From positions 1,844,501-1,908,500 of the forward strand of contig JAFCIZ010000005.1 in NCBI GenBank assembly GCA_017871115.1: a DNA stretch of 64,000 bases. The letters run 5' to 3'. The notes below the pieces were generated by a model. That model did not search any database and was not told the origin of the DNA. It saw only the letters and a list, made by a program, of their open reading frames with translations. The stretch's first letter is position 1; each line of letters opens with the position of its first letter. The position numbers and the translations under genes are program-made. Source of the stretch: Cunninghamella blakesleeana (taxonomy: Eukaryota; Mucoromycota; Mucoromycetes; Mucorales; Cunninghamellaceae). Below are positions 22,643-35,300 of this stretch, in pieces.

Positions 22643-23834
22643 CATGCTTCTGTTATTTTATTTTATTTTTTTACTACAACCATCACTATTAATATTTTAT
22701 ATGTAATTTTTATAAATCATCATGTCATTTTATTTTATAATAAAAATTTGTAGCTTTTTTTAAGGCCATTTTAATAGACTATTTATAATTATTGTGTTTT
22801 AAATAATATAGCCTTTTTTTATGAAATGTATGAATAAGTTTGATAATGTTTTATAAGTTTATTTAATAATAATATATATACGTATATACAGAATTAAATA
22901 ATAAATGAAATAATATAAAATATTGGGTATCACTATACTACTTCATTTAAAGTTTAAGTATTTTAAAAAAATTAAAAGCTTCAATTTCCGCCCCCTTATT
23001 TTTAAACTAAGGAAATTTTTCATTTTCTCCACTTTTTTTTTCCAAAAAAATCATTTTTATATTATATTTTTTTAATTAAATAAAAGACATACTTGAATAG
23101 CAAAATTTATTGGCAGCAAAAATATCAATAGCAATTAAAAAAAAGTTACCAGTTTTAATATCAAATATAAATGAAGTAAAAGATGCTATAAATGACTTAT
23201 TTTGTTAACTACTTACCAGCTTTCCAGCTTTGGATGACGTACAGCAAGAGATTAATACTAATACTATTACATAAAATACATTTTTAAAAGTGAATAAATT
23301 AAACCTTGAATGGGCAAGCAAGCGGATGGAAAGGGTAGAGTAAAGAAAAAAAAAATAATGGGATTGGATAGCTGATCTCTGGATTCACTTGAACTTGAAC
23401 TAAAACTGATATTAGTCAGGTGTCTACATTGTATATTAAATATACCTTTGCCTGAAAAACATGTTTCCAAAATTAATAAAAAAACTGTTAGAAGTAGAAT
23501 TTGAAAAGAGCTTTCAATATTTTGGGGATGGTACAAATCGTTATTAACAAGAGGATTTTGTACAAGTAAAATTTAGTAAACTAAATGCCATTTTAAGACC
23601 AAGCTTACCAAATATCGATAAAATCTTCGCTTAACAAGGATGAAAAGACTACATAAATTAGTTGAAATTCCAGAAAGTTATACAAAAGAAAAGAAGGATA
23701 ATAAAGTATACAAAAATCATCTCAGTTTCCTTTTAGGTTCACCATTCAAATCTATTTTTTTGTTAAACAACTTATAACAGTTTATCCACTACACCTTAAT
23801 TTAGATATACAAGAAATCTATGGCTATCTACTAT

Positions 23835-24210
23835 CGTTGATCATCATCCTACCATTCTCTTTAACTTTATATACCCGATTGGAAAATATATTATTGAAGT
23901 AACATTAATAAAAATGACATCTAAAAAGTGATTGAAATGTTTAATTTGGGTTTGCAGACTTATGCTATATTACAAAAAATTACAGAAGCTTCCACTCGAA
24001 GAAAATATATATAAGATAGAGTGTTTATTAATTTATTCCAAAAAGAAAATGAACAGCATACTTTATAGTTAATGACTTCAGCATATGATAACCCTACATT
24101 ATCATTAACAATCGATGATATTTGCAATTTGTACAATTTGAAATTGACAAGATATTGTACCTTTAAAGATGAAAAAATCATTGTATGCAAAATTCACAGA
24201 TATTAAATCA
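23835..24210 (+). pseudogene. Decayed relic, possibly of a MYST-family histone acetyltransferase
   Basis: Plus-strand translation across frames gives short stretches in the order expected for the C-terminal MYST catalytic region: PTILFNF with IGKYIIE (compare the acetyl-CoA loop, Gly-Lys then Leu-Ile-Glu), TSKK, NLGLQTYAILQ (compare Ser-Asp-Leu-Gly-Leu), and a final LTIDDICNLYNLKLTRY with EKIIVCK (compare the terminal Asp-Ile to Arg-Tyr-X-Lys-Gly-X-His-Ile-Ile block). Stop codons and frame changes separate the pieces. The family call is from memory and weak. What is firm is that the stretch is coding-like but broken. Confidence 0.35.
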
Positions 24211-24529
24211 CGATACCCAATTGGATAAATTCGTTATATCATACAAGTGCCATAAAAATAATTTTATCAATTTATGCAGTTATCATTATGATTATCATTA
24301 TTATTAAAAGTTTTTCTGTGCTATATTTAATATAATAAAAGGTATAAATAAAATAGAATTTTAGTATCCTTTTATTGATAACAATGGTCGAAAAAAATAA
24401 TAATTAAAGAATTATATTTTATACGTTAGCTAATTTTTATAAGATGTTCTTAAATACTGGTGATTTATATTAGAAAATAGTGATAAACAATTATTTTATT
24501 ATAATGTACAATTTTTTATTAAAAATAAT

Positions 24530-24606
24530 CGTTTTTTTTTTTTTTTTTTTTTTTTTTTTTCATCTCTATAAAAAATCATGTTTATTTCATTAAAAAAAAA
24601 AAAAAA
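24530..24606. repeat. Poly(T) and poly(A) tracts as an inverted pair
   Basis: About 30 consecutive T are followed, after some 30 bases, by about 15 consecutive A. The arms could pair as a hairpin in a transcript from either strand. It is most likely simple sequence drift in the 3' flank of converging genes. Confidence 0.8.
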
Positions 24607-25015
24607 AGAAAAGAAAAAGTGAAAGAAAAAAAAAAGTTTAAAAAGAACAAAATTACAATATAAAAATAAAAGGCTAAAAAAAAAGTTGAGTCGTTTAAAA
24701 AAATCAATTGCCTACCTATAATAAAAAATAAATAATAATACTGATAATAATTTTTCCACAAAAGTTTAAATTACTTTATAATTTTTTCATATTTTTTTTT
24801 TTGGGATATCTTTTTTCATATTTTTTCATATTTTTTTTTTTAAATTGTATGGATTTTTTTTCATCTTTTTTTTTTTTCAACTGGAAACGTAAATAATAAT
24901 AGTAGTAGTAAAAAAAAGATAAGTAATTCAAATAAGTAAAATGCTATAATGTATAATAGTAAAGTATGTATATATAAGAATAATAATTTTATATTGTTAT
25001 TTTTTTAAAAAGCGC

Positions 25016-27809
25016 CTAGGCCAAAGAGCCACTTATGCTTCCTCTTGGTTTCTATTTTTTTTTAAAAAATAAATAAATATATAAATGAAGTAACAATAAC
25101 GAAAAAAAATTAATCTTTTGTATTCGCACTAATATATTTTCAATTTATATAATAATTATACAGAATAAATAAAATAACTTACAGCATGATTAGGAACTTT
25201 ATAAGGAGCATCAGAGTCTTTTTTCAAAGGTTCCGCTTTTCTAATAGCATCAGCAGATTGGTACTTTGCAACAATTTCCTTTAATCTATCATCCACTTTA
25301 CATTGTTTAGTCTTCTTATTTTCTTTACGGTAATGGAGATAAGCCCAGAATTTTTCAATACCATATAAATGACCATGATCCATATCCATTAAAGTTAATT
25401 CTTGGAAATCTTCAAAGACGTCACGACGGAATCTCTTTTCAAGACCATAAGAATAGAATCTGAAAATACATTCTAAACCGTAACGATAGTCTTGATTTGC
25501 ATCTTCAACAGCCAATTTCTTAAATTCACGATACATACGTTTATTAAAATGATCTCTTAAGAAATGAGACCAGAATCGGAAAAGTGTATTCATTTCTTGA
25601 GATTGACCTACACCTAATTGTTTACGTTCTTTAAGAGCTTTGGCATGATATTTATGATATTTATGTTGTACAAATCCTTTTTCACGAAGTAAGCTATGAG
25701 AAGGATGTTGGAAATTGGGGATAGAATGAGCCATATCTAAAGAAGAACCTAATTCGATGGATTTACTAAGAGAGCTAGCCATATCACTTGGATGATAAGC
25801 TTGATCACTAAGTACCCATCCCACATCGGCATGATCAATTTTACTATTGTTGTTGTTACTGCTGTTAGTATGACTGTTACCATTCATAGCTCTAAGACTA
25901 CCACTATAGAAAGCACTGCTTGGAAGTGATTCTGGTTGTACAGGGTAGAATTTGGGTGCTCTTTGTTTCTTTTGAATTGGTTTAGCTTCAGTAGTTGTGG
26001 ATGGAGTAGAAGGTGTAACAGTATTAGCAGGTGTATCCTTTTGTTTTTCAAATTCCTTTTTATCAACTGTTCCAACTTTTTCATTTGTGACACGAGTAAT
26101 ATTTTTTAATCCAGATTCATATTCATATAATCCTTCATTAATCATTTCTGATATTTCATCATTCATTTTATGACGATCATAGGAGGTATGTGTACGATCC
26201 TTTTTACGTTGTGTTACAATCATAATACGAGCAATTAATTCTTCATCTTCAAAATCATCATCATCTTCATCATCATCAAATTCTGAATCATCATCTGATA
26301 AGTAGTACTTTTTTACTGTATTAGGCCGACTACCATCGATCCATTCGTCATCGAAATCAAAAACATCGTCTTCGTCTTCAGGTTTAGTTGACTTTGTAGT
26401 TGTACCATTTGTGGCTGTTGGGAGAGAAGCTTTTTTTAAAGAAGGTAAAGTTGGTACAGGAGAAGATAATGGCTTTTTGACAGATGAATCAGTAGGTAAA
26501 GGGGTGGAAGCTGTTGTTGTTGGTGCAACTGTTGTTGTATTAGAGGTAGGTTTAGCAGTAGAGCTTGAACTTGTAGGTGTACGAGGTGGTAAAATCCATA
26601 ATTCCCAGCCTTCACGTTTACGAATCTTTTTATCAGATGTTACTTGAACGATTTCACTTTTCACAAGTGCATCATGGATTAAGTTTAAGTCAGTTGATAA
26701 GCCTTTTACACGATTAAAGTTAGCTAGCACTGATAAATCAATGTATCCATCCTTATCCATCTGTGAACGTAAATAAAGATCTTTACATAAATTATCAATA
26801 CTGAAATAATATTCAATTTGTTGAGCAATATACATCTTTAACATATCTTCGTGAACGTATACAGGGCGACGGTGATAAGATCTATTTTGATTATTTCCAT
26901 TTCTATGTACTCTACGTTGTTGGTTAGAGTGATTTGAATTATTATTATTATTATTAGATGAATGGTGATGGTGGTGATGTTGTCGTTCTTTATGATGAGT
27001 TTCTTTAGTAGCATGACGAGGTGTAGGAGTTGTAGGTTGTGATGAAGGTGTTTCTGTTTTAGTTACAGATTCTTTATCCTTGTTTTGTGATTCCTTATTA
27101 GATGTTACTTTAGCATTGCCGTTGCTGTTATTTTTTGTAGTAGTAGTGGTATTTGTATTATTATTATTATTGTTGTTGTTATCCTTTTCCTTTGGTGGTT
27201 GACTAGAACGACGAGGTTTACGATAGCTAGATGATTTTTTATTATTTCCACGACCTGAACCATGACGAGGTGTTGAGGAAGAATGAATAATATTAGGTGT
27301 ATAAGGTGTTCCACGACCTTTAGCTAGAAAAAATGATATTTGAAGAATAAGAAATAAAAGTAATAAAATATAATAATATTAGATTAGTCATTAGTTATTA
27401 ACTTTTTCTTGTCTTTTTAAATAAAATAAAATGAAAATGAAATATATAAAAACTCAAGTACTTACTCTTAGGTACAGCAATCTTTTCTTCCTTTGTTTCT
27501 TCCTTGTCTTGCTTTTCAGAAGCTTCTTTAGGAGCAGGCCATGAAGATTCTTCTTTAACTATGTATGAATATATATTAAAAAAAAAAATAGAATGAAAAA
27601 AAAAAAGGTTAAATACATACCAAGGGTGGCCATAAAATATTTATGTAAAAAAAGTTTAAATTATTACCAGGTAATACTGTAGTTTTGACGTTTTGTTTTA
27701 CTTGCCAAACATTAACTTTAGGAATAGGAGCTGGCACTACTTGGGTTTCAACAACCGTATTTTTTTCAGGCTCTTCAACGATAGGATTAACGTTTGTAGC
27801 ACTGACCAT
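25016..27809 (-). CDS. LARP1-type La-related protein (La motif plus DM15)
   Basis: RNA-binding regulator of mRNAs with 5' terminal oligopyrimidine tracts, most of which encode ribosomal proteins. It acts in the cytosol downstream of TOR in the known family. Exons 27809-27668, 27558-27466, 27323-25183 and probably 25051-25016 join in phase (about 803 residues). The N-terminus has a WPAP motif and Arg/Asn/His-rich disorder. The La motif is near residues 239-330 ([36 protein letters not shown]). An Asp/Glu-rich linker follows. The DM15 helical repeats that bind the cap lie at about residues 620-791 ([53 protein letters not shown]). The last exon of 12 codons ([11 protein letters not shown], stop) is the least certain. 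Without it the frame reads 9 codons into the intron. Confidence 0.92.
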
Positions 27810-28491
27810 GATTTAAAAAAAATGTACTGGTTATTTTTTTTTTTGTTTGAAAGGGAGAAAAAGAAAAAAAATTTGAAAGTTAAATTTTTTTTAACTTATT
27901 CCATCAGGGCGCTGAATAAAAGCCACACAAAAAAATTGGCAGCGGCTAAAAAATATCGGCTTTTTAATATTGGTCACCTTTTTAAGCTTGTAATGCAGTA
28001 GTTATTCAATTGTCCATATATGTATTTATATAAGAAAGGGAGAATTCAAGTCAAAACTATCATTTTTATATAAAAAACATTCTTGTTGCTGTTAGTTTCC
28101 TATTTTAGTTCCCCTTGGCCTTTTTAAACAAACTTTTTTCTAATGCTCTCCCCCCTTAAGTTAACCACTATTTATCACTTAAATAAAAAAAAAAAGGTAT
28201 CTTCATAATTATAGGCAGGTTTAACAGTAGGTCTCTCCTTATTTTTTTTTTCCTTTCCTATTTATTATAATTTTACGTACTTTGTATTATTTTATTTCTC
28301 TTTCTTTTCTTTTCTATTTTACTTTTACTTAAGTATTTACCTTTATTCTTATTTTTTTTTATACCACATACTTCTACTTTTTTTTCCTTTTGTATATAAC
28401 GTTTTTATTATAATTATAATAATATAATATCCATACCATTATTTTCAATTAATATAAAACTTATCTAATATATAATAAAAATAATAAAATT
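27810..28491. promoter_or_regulatory. Divergent intergenic region between LARP1 and tetraspanin
   Basis: 682 bases between divergent genes. The stretch 27900-27990 is less AT-rich than the rest and may contain promoter elements of LARP1. The half nearer the tetraspanin gene is pyrimidine-rich. I see no gene. Confidence 0.45.
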
Positions 28492-29637
<1,146 letters not shown>

Positions 29638-30343
29638 ATAATAAAAATAAAAATAAAAATAAATATTTTGTATATATAATATTTTTTTTAAAAATATGAG
29701 CGTGTATGTGACTAAGTTTAATAAATAAAATAATATAAAATGAAAAATCATTAAAAAAATGATCATTGATAAACTAGGTATTATTTTATGGGTGAAAAAT
29801 AATGTAATATATAGTAAAAAAATAAATAAAATAAATATAAGTAAATATATATAATCAAGTATAAAAGTAAGCAATATTTAATACACTATATAAAAAAATG
29901 ATAATATTATAGTATAATGGATTAGTGTAATCATTCGATAATATTAATTTTTTAAAAGAGGGTATCTATTCTATTGTACTTAGACCACATAATAAAAAAC
30001 TATTCTATATTTTAAATATCAACACGCGTTTCTAGTAGTTTTCTTAATTTTATTATACGTAATAATATTTTAATAGCAAAGTAATATTAAAATTATCTTT
30101 TTTAAAATAATATTACAATAAACACAGTAAAAAGTTTCAAAAAGATAAAAGAAAAAAGATTTAGGTAAAAAAAAAGAACCATCGTCTTTTAAAGGTATGA
30201 TTTCAAAAATGGATATTATTTTAACCGAAAAAAATGTGACGTTAAAAGCAGGGAGCTTCGACCCAACAGGGTTTAAGAAACAAAAACAACTGAATTTTTT
30301 TTTTCATTCCCCTTTTTCTTTTTTTTATATTATACTATAAATC
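29638..30343. other. Spacer between tetraspanin and ATP18
   Basis: 706 AT-rich bases. There is an ACGCGT hexamer near 30023 and a short GC-richer patch at 30246-30272, about 80 bases before the ATP18 start, that is probably promoter. I see no gene. Confidence 0.4.
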
Positions 30344-30705
30344 ATGTTTGGCCTTCGTAAGTTCAACACTCCTGTTCTCCGCCCTGCTGCTCCTTTCATC
30401 ATTGGTGGTGTTACTGTATTCTACCTTGTTGCCAAAGCTCAAACTGCCATGATTAATTGTAAGTTTGATATGATTTTATAGTAAACCAAAGAAAGAAAAA
30501 AAAAATATATTAACAATTGCTATTGTTTTTTTTTAATCCTTATTTTAATATATAGCTGACGATTATAAGAACGATCCCAGAAACCCTGCTTGTATGTTTT
30601 TGTTAAAATAGCTATATTCTTAAAATTAAATATACTGAACTATCACTCATTCATGTCTTTATTTATATTTTTTAAATAGTATCTGCTGGCAAGAAGGAAC
30701 ACTAA
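30344..30705 (+). CDS. ATP18: Mitochondrial ATP synthase subunit j (Atp18), three exons
   Basis: Small single-pass subunit of the F1Fo ATP synthase membrane sector in the mitochondrial inner membrane, near the dimer interface. Exons 30344-30458, 30556-30591 and 30680-30705 join in phase to 58 residues, matching the 55-60 residue family. Landmarks are the N-terminal LRKFNTPVLRPAAPF, the membrane helix IIGGVTVFYLVAKAQ, and the highly conserved NDPRNP near the C-terminus followed by a Lys-rich end. The exons are too short for simple ORF detection. All three introns/exon borders use GT/AG. Confidence 0.9.
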
Positions 30706-31067
30706 ATATATATTAATATAAATCCAAACCAACAATCCTGATAATCATTTATTTTTTTTTACTACAACTGTTATATACATTTATACATTTCTATACACTT
30801 TAGGAATTATGAATTAATAAAGCAACAAAAAAAAAAATCAACTATTTTGTAGAAACTATATAAGATTCACGCTTTTATTATATTATATTTATTTTTGTTG
30901 AGTAAATAATTAAGTTTATAATAGGATATGTTTACATATATATATTAAAAATAATAAACAAAGTGGAAAGGATAAAAGTTAAAAAGTAAAGGGAATTATG
31001 TTACAGATATATCTATTTATATGTAAGGGAAGTGAAAGTTTATTTTTTTAAAAAAATAAATAAATGA
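30706..31067. other. Spacer between convergent ATP18 and DPH7
   Basis: 362 AT-rich bases between two 3' ends. Only terminator function is expected. I see no gene. Confidence 0.5.
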
Positions 31068-32135
31068 TTACAGTGAAGTATTAGTATGTTTCCAAAGATG
31101 TAAAATATGATCATAAAATGAACAAGAAGCAATAATATCGGATTGAAAGGACCAATCAGCACCATAAACCATAGATTGATGATCAAGAAGAGAAGAAATG
31201 ATATTATTTTCCATAGTATCAATCACAAATGCGCCAGCATGCATTGACGCAGAAAGTAGAACAGTTGGATCACTGGGGTGCCATTTTAAACGCCAAATAC
31301 CGCCACCTTCTGTACGTATTTTTGACACAGGCAGTTTTAAAGAACGAGTATCCCATAAATAAACATGTTCATCATAGCTTCCAGTTGCAAGGATGTGTTC
31401 TCTATGAGGATTGGATTGCATTGTAGTGACCCCCATATCATGCCGCCGATTTGTGAAAATTGGTGTGTCAAATCCTATACGAGTATCCCATCCACGAAAC
31501 AGCATATCATCTGCTCCAGAATAGATTTTATTCACGTCCCAATAATCAAATGCTGCTATCCATGCCTCTAAATCATGTGCGTGCCAGGACGTTGTTGTAA
31601 AATTCGTTTCATTCTTGGATAATAATGATAAATCACCATTAGAATGGGATATAATACATTGAACATCAATGTTATTATCTCCATTGCCGTTATTATGATT
31701 ATATCGTCGTGTAGACCAATCTAAAGAAAGGCATAATACTGAATCATCCTCTGATACTTGAATATGTTGCTTTTTAGTCAATTTATCTTCTTGAAGAGAA
31801 TATAATGTAAGTCCACCAATAGAATCGGCTACGCCAAGAACTTTTTCATTATCAATTAAAGTATGGCACCATTTCATATCAAGGATAGCTGGCGTATCAA
31901 TAGTTTGTTTTGGTATTAAAGGTTGTTGCTGCCCTTCATTTAACTGATCAGTATTAATGTCAAATAAATAAAGTTTCCCTTTTCTAATACGTGCATCGTT
32001 TTCATTTTTTTCCTCTGTAAGTTGATAAGTGCCACAAGCAAGGTATTGATTATGTGTTGTAAAAGGGCAAAACTCGGTAGAATCAGCACTATACCCTGTA
32101 TCAAATGATTTAATAGATTTTTCTTGTATAGACAT
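31068..32135 (-). CDS. DPH7: Diphthine methyltransferase (WD40 protein, DPH7/WDR85)
   Basis: Demethylates the diphthine methyl ester intermediate in diphthamide synthesis on elongation factor 2. Single exon of 355 residues, the family's usual size. The N-terminal SFDTGYSADSTEFCPF is a family hallmark. WD40 blades follow (HAHDLEAWIAAFDYW, IYSGADDMLFRGWDTR, ILATGSYDEHVYLWDTR, GGIWRLKWHP, IIASCSFYDHILHLW). The gene diverges from the neighbouring large BTB gene across 219 bases. Confidence 0.88.
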   Translation of the reverse strand: MSIQEKSIKSFDTGYSADSTEFCPFTTHNQYLACGTYQLTEEKNENDARIRKGKLYLFDINTDQLNEGQQQPLIPKQTIDTPAILDMKWCHTLIDNEKVLGVADSIGGLTLYSLQEDKLTKKQHIQVSEDDSVLCLSLDWSTRRYNHNNGNGDNNIDVQCIISHSNGDLSLLSKNETNFTTTSWHAHDLEAWIAAFDYWDVNKIYSGADDMLFRGWDTRIGFDTPIFTNRRHDMGVTTMQSNPHREHILATGSYDEHVYLWDTRSLKLPVSKIRTEGGGIWRLKWHPSDPTVLLSASMHAGAFVIDTMENNIISSLLDHQSMVYGADWSFQSDIIASCSFYDHILHLWKHTNTSL

Positions 32136-32354
32136 AAGTAAAATACTTATTTTTTTAAAAAATAAAAAAATAATATAAAAAAGAAAAAAAAAATTTAAAA
32201 AGTTAGGCCATAAAATTTTTTAAAGTTCCGCACCTTAATTTTATATAAAAAGCCAGATTTATTTTTTTATCTTTCTTTTTTTATATTTATCTACTTTTTA
32301 CATAAACTGATTTATTATTGTTATATATCATTGCTATTAGTTTGAATTATTTTT

Positions 32355-35300
32355 ATGAAAAAAAGTAAATACAATCAAGTTCATGCTTATAATGATATAC
32401 GTTTACATAAATTATATACAGCTATAAAATCACCTCAATCAAGTGCAAATGCTCAATATATTACTCAATTAAATACTGTGCCAGTGTCAACAATAGATAG
32501 CTTATTATGCAAAATACAATCGCAATATCAAAAAATACAACAACAATCAGAAAATAATGAAGCCCAATCAATTTGGCCTTTACATAGACTTTTAGAAATA
32601 TTTAATACTATTCTTTTATGTATGCAACACCGTCCTCAGCAGGATGATTTATTAAGACTATTATCTTTTAAAGCCAATGTTCGTATGGTACTACAGAGTC
32701 TTGTTTATGATGAAGAAGATTTAGATGGAGATAATAATATGACAACAGATGACCCTTCATTTATTGCTAATAAAGTGAAAGCTTCCAAATGTTGGTGCAC
32801 GCTTTTAGAGCACTTGTCAGCTATTACTAAGCAAGATCTAAGTAAAGGAACCGTGAAAGCAATAATAAACGATATCAAGTTGAAACACTCTCATATTCAT
32901 GCATTATTATGGGCAACCTCAGTAACACAAAAAGATATGTCTCCTTTTATTCAGCATTCTACCGCTGATATATCTTTAATCCTGGCTCGCAATTATTGTC
33001 TTCGTGGATTAAATGCACATGCTTCGTTGTTTGGGAAAGACTTAATCGAGCATCAAGTTTATCAACGACTACTTTTACATTCTCTTACATATTATTTTGG
33101 AAATAATTATCAACACTTTTCATCCATGGATCCTTTTTCACCCCCATCGTTATTCTCGGAAGCCAATCAAAAACAGCAACTAAAACAGCAGCAAGGCAAT
33201 GACGATGGAAGGCACTTGTTAACTTTTTGTAATACAGCAACGCAATTACTAGATAACTTAATCAAATTAGAAAAGGATATTGGTATACATAGTGACCATA
33301 AAGATGCTTGGGAACAGTATATTAAAGTGTCTTCAGCAAATACTTTATCATTTATCAAAGTTTGGGTGGGTTCTTTATTTTTAATGATCAAAAATGGAAA
33401 CATAATAAAATCACAGTCTATGAAAGAAGTAAGTCAAATATTTTATTATTTAACTGTCATTGTATCAAAAACATCTACTGACACCGGGGTATTTGCTTAT
33501 TTGGTGCCTAATTTTAGCCAACAACAATTAAATAATAGTAACTCTTCTGCTTCTGAATGTTTATGGGCATGGCATCGTATTTTTCCGCTTCTATTATCAC
33601 AGCTAATTTATCGTTTACAAATAGCACCATCGCCACAACTACAACAGGAAAACAATGTAAAAAATAATAATAATAAGGGCGATAACAGTAATAGTAGTAG
33701 TAGTAGTTTTAAAAAAACAAATAGTTTAATATCACCATATAATACACCATTATTAGTACGACTTTTAGTTTCTATTTGCACTATTTTTTGGAAATGCCAA
33801 CACCATATAAACAAACATACCAAATTGTCACTACTTAAAGAAAATGATGTCAACAATAATAAACATACAATTTCTGAGCTAATTACTGGATATATTACCA
33901 ATTTTTTACTTGCTTTCACAGCACATCCAATTCCGATAGAAATGATTGTAGTTATGGCTTGCAATAACAATAATGATATCAATAATGATTATATTTCAAT
34001 TTTACCTATGACACTTACAGCAGACGTAGTGATACGTGGTTATTATAGATTAACAAGCGAATGTATAGAAACTCATTATTCTCTTTTAACACCTCTTTTG
34101 GAAACACTTATACAATATACGCCATTAATACAAAAGTCATGGCGGTTAACTATTGGTCCTAAGCTAGCATGGTCAATAAAATCATTGCTATCATTATTAG
34201 ATGCTGACAATAAATTAGATGGTTCACCTTTATTATCACGTATAGAAAAGCTGATTATTTATTTATTACATGATGATAATGCTATAGATCAATTAGCAGA
34301 CTGTACAAATGGGCTAGATAAATATATATGGACTCCAACTATTCAACAAGCTAGAAATGGGTTATTTATGGCAACGTCAACAATAAATGATATACAATAT
34401 TCTTCGTCTTTGATTGATAGTAATAATGACCATAGTTATAAAAATAATATTCAATCATTGGAAAAAGGAAAAAGAGCTTTAATGGCATTGGAAAAAATAT
34501 CAAGTCATTCTAGAGCATGTGAACGTCTAGCAGATACAGATATTTTGAATTTAATAGATAGTGTTTTATTATCAGGTCATCCATTTCGACAAGAACGATT
34601 TACTGTAGATCAAACAGTACTTTTAGTTCGTTCATGGACGGTTTATGCATTATTCACTAGGTTATTGGCTTCTTTGGCTGGTCGAACATCATTATTAAGG
34701 TCCAAGCTACGCCAGGAAAATCGTCTTGTACCTTCCATTATGAGCTTATTATGGTATACTCATCAGTTTGAATGTATTCTTTTTTTAAACCAACCTTCAT
34801 ATATAGATCTCAGTATAGCTTGCCAATTTGTTGTAAATGGATGTTTGCAGGTTATCAATGCATATAAATATGATCAACAAGCAATTCAAGAATGGATGGA
34901 TTGGAATAATAGTATCGGTGAACAGGATAACATCACTTTGATAACTATACTATTATGTATTGTGATACCGTGGAGAAATAGAACAACGGAAAATATCAAT
35001 ATAGGGCAGTGGTGGAATCTTTTTGATAATCAAATATGTATGGCATCTATGATTTTGGAAAATCTGGCTCAGTATACTGAATGTGGAGAGCAATTGATAG
35101 AATCTAATGATAATGCATTACGCGATATTCCGCATTGGATGGTATCTATTACATATGCGTTAAATAATTTTATGGCATTGGACAACGGCAATAGCAGCAA
35201 TAGTAGCGATTTAGTTAATGACCAAATAGATGACAAACTACAATATGAATATGGAATAAATGACGATCAACATTTATTTTATTGTGAAAATAATAGTAAT

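Larger units (their letters stand above)
22643..25015. other. 2.4-kb spacer between MET10 and LARP1
   Basis: The two flanking genes converge here, so only terminators are required, yet the spacer is long. The part from about 23080 to 24210 has a more balanced composition and many short coding-like fragments broken by stops in all frames. It probably holds decayed gene sequence; one part is listed separately. The last 500 bases are homopolymer-rich. Confidence 0.5.

Noticed and set aside
22169..22645. 158-residue minus-strand frame under MET10
   Set aside because: Antisense shadow of the highly expressed, codon-biased MET10 sequence. No motif and no start context.
23267..23536. 89-residue minus-strand frame
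   Set aside because: Low-complexity Phe/Ser composition. The plus strand of the same stretch shows broken coding-like fragments instead.
24530..24606. Poly(T)/poly(A) inverted pair as a possible retroelement tail
   Set aside because: No target-site duplication and no reverse-transcriptase sequence nearby. Homopolymer runs are common throughout this window.
30246..30275. agcttcgaccc resembling a tRNA T-arm
   Set aside because: No matching arms or acceptor stem. Probably ATP18 promoter sequence.
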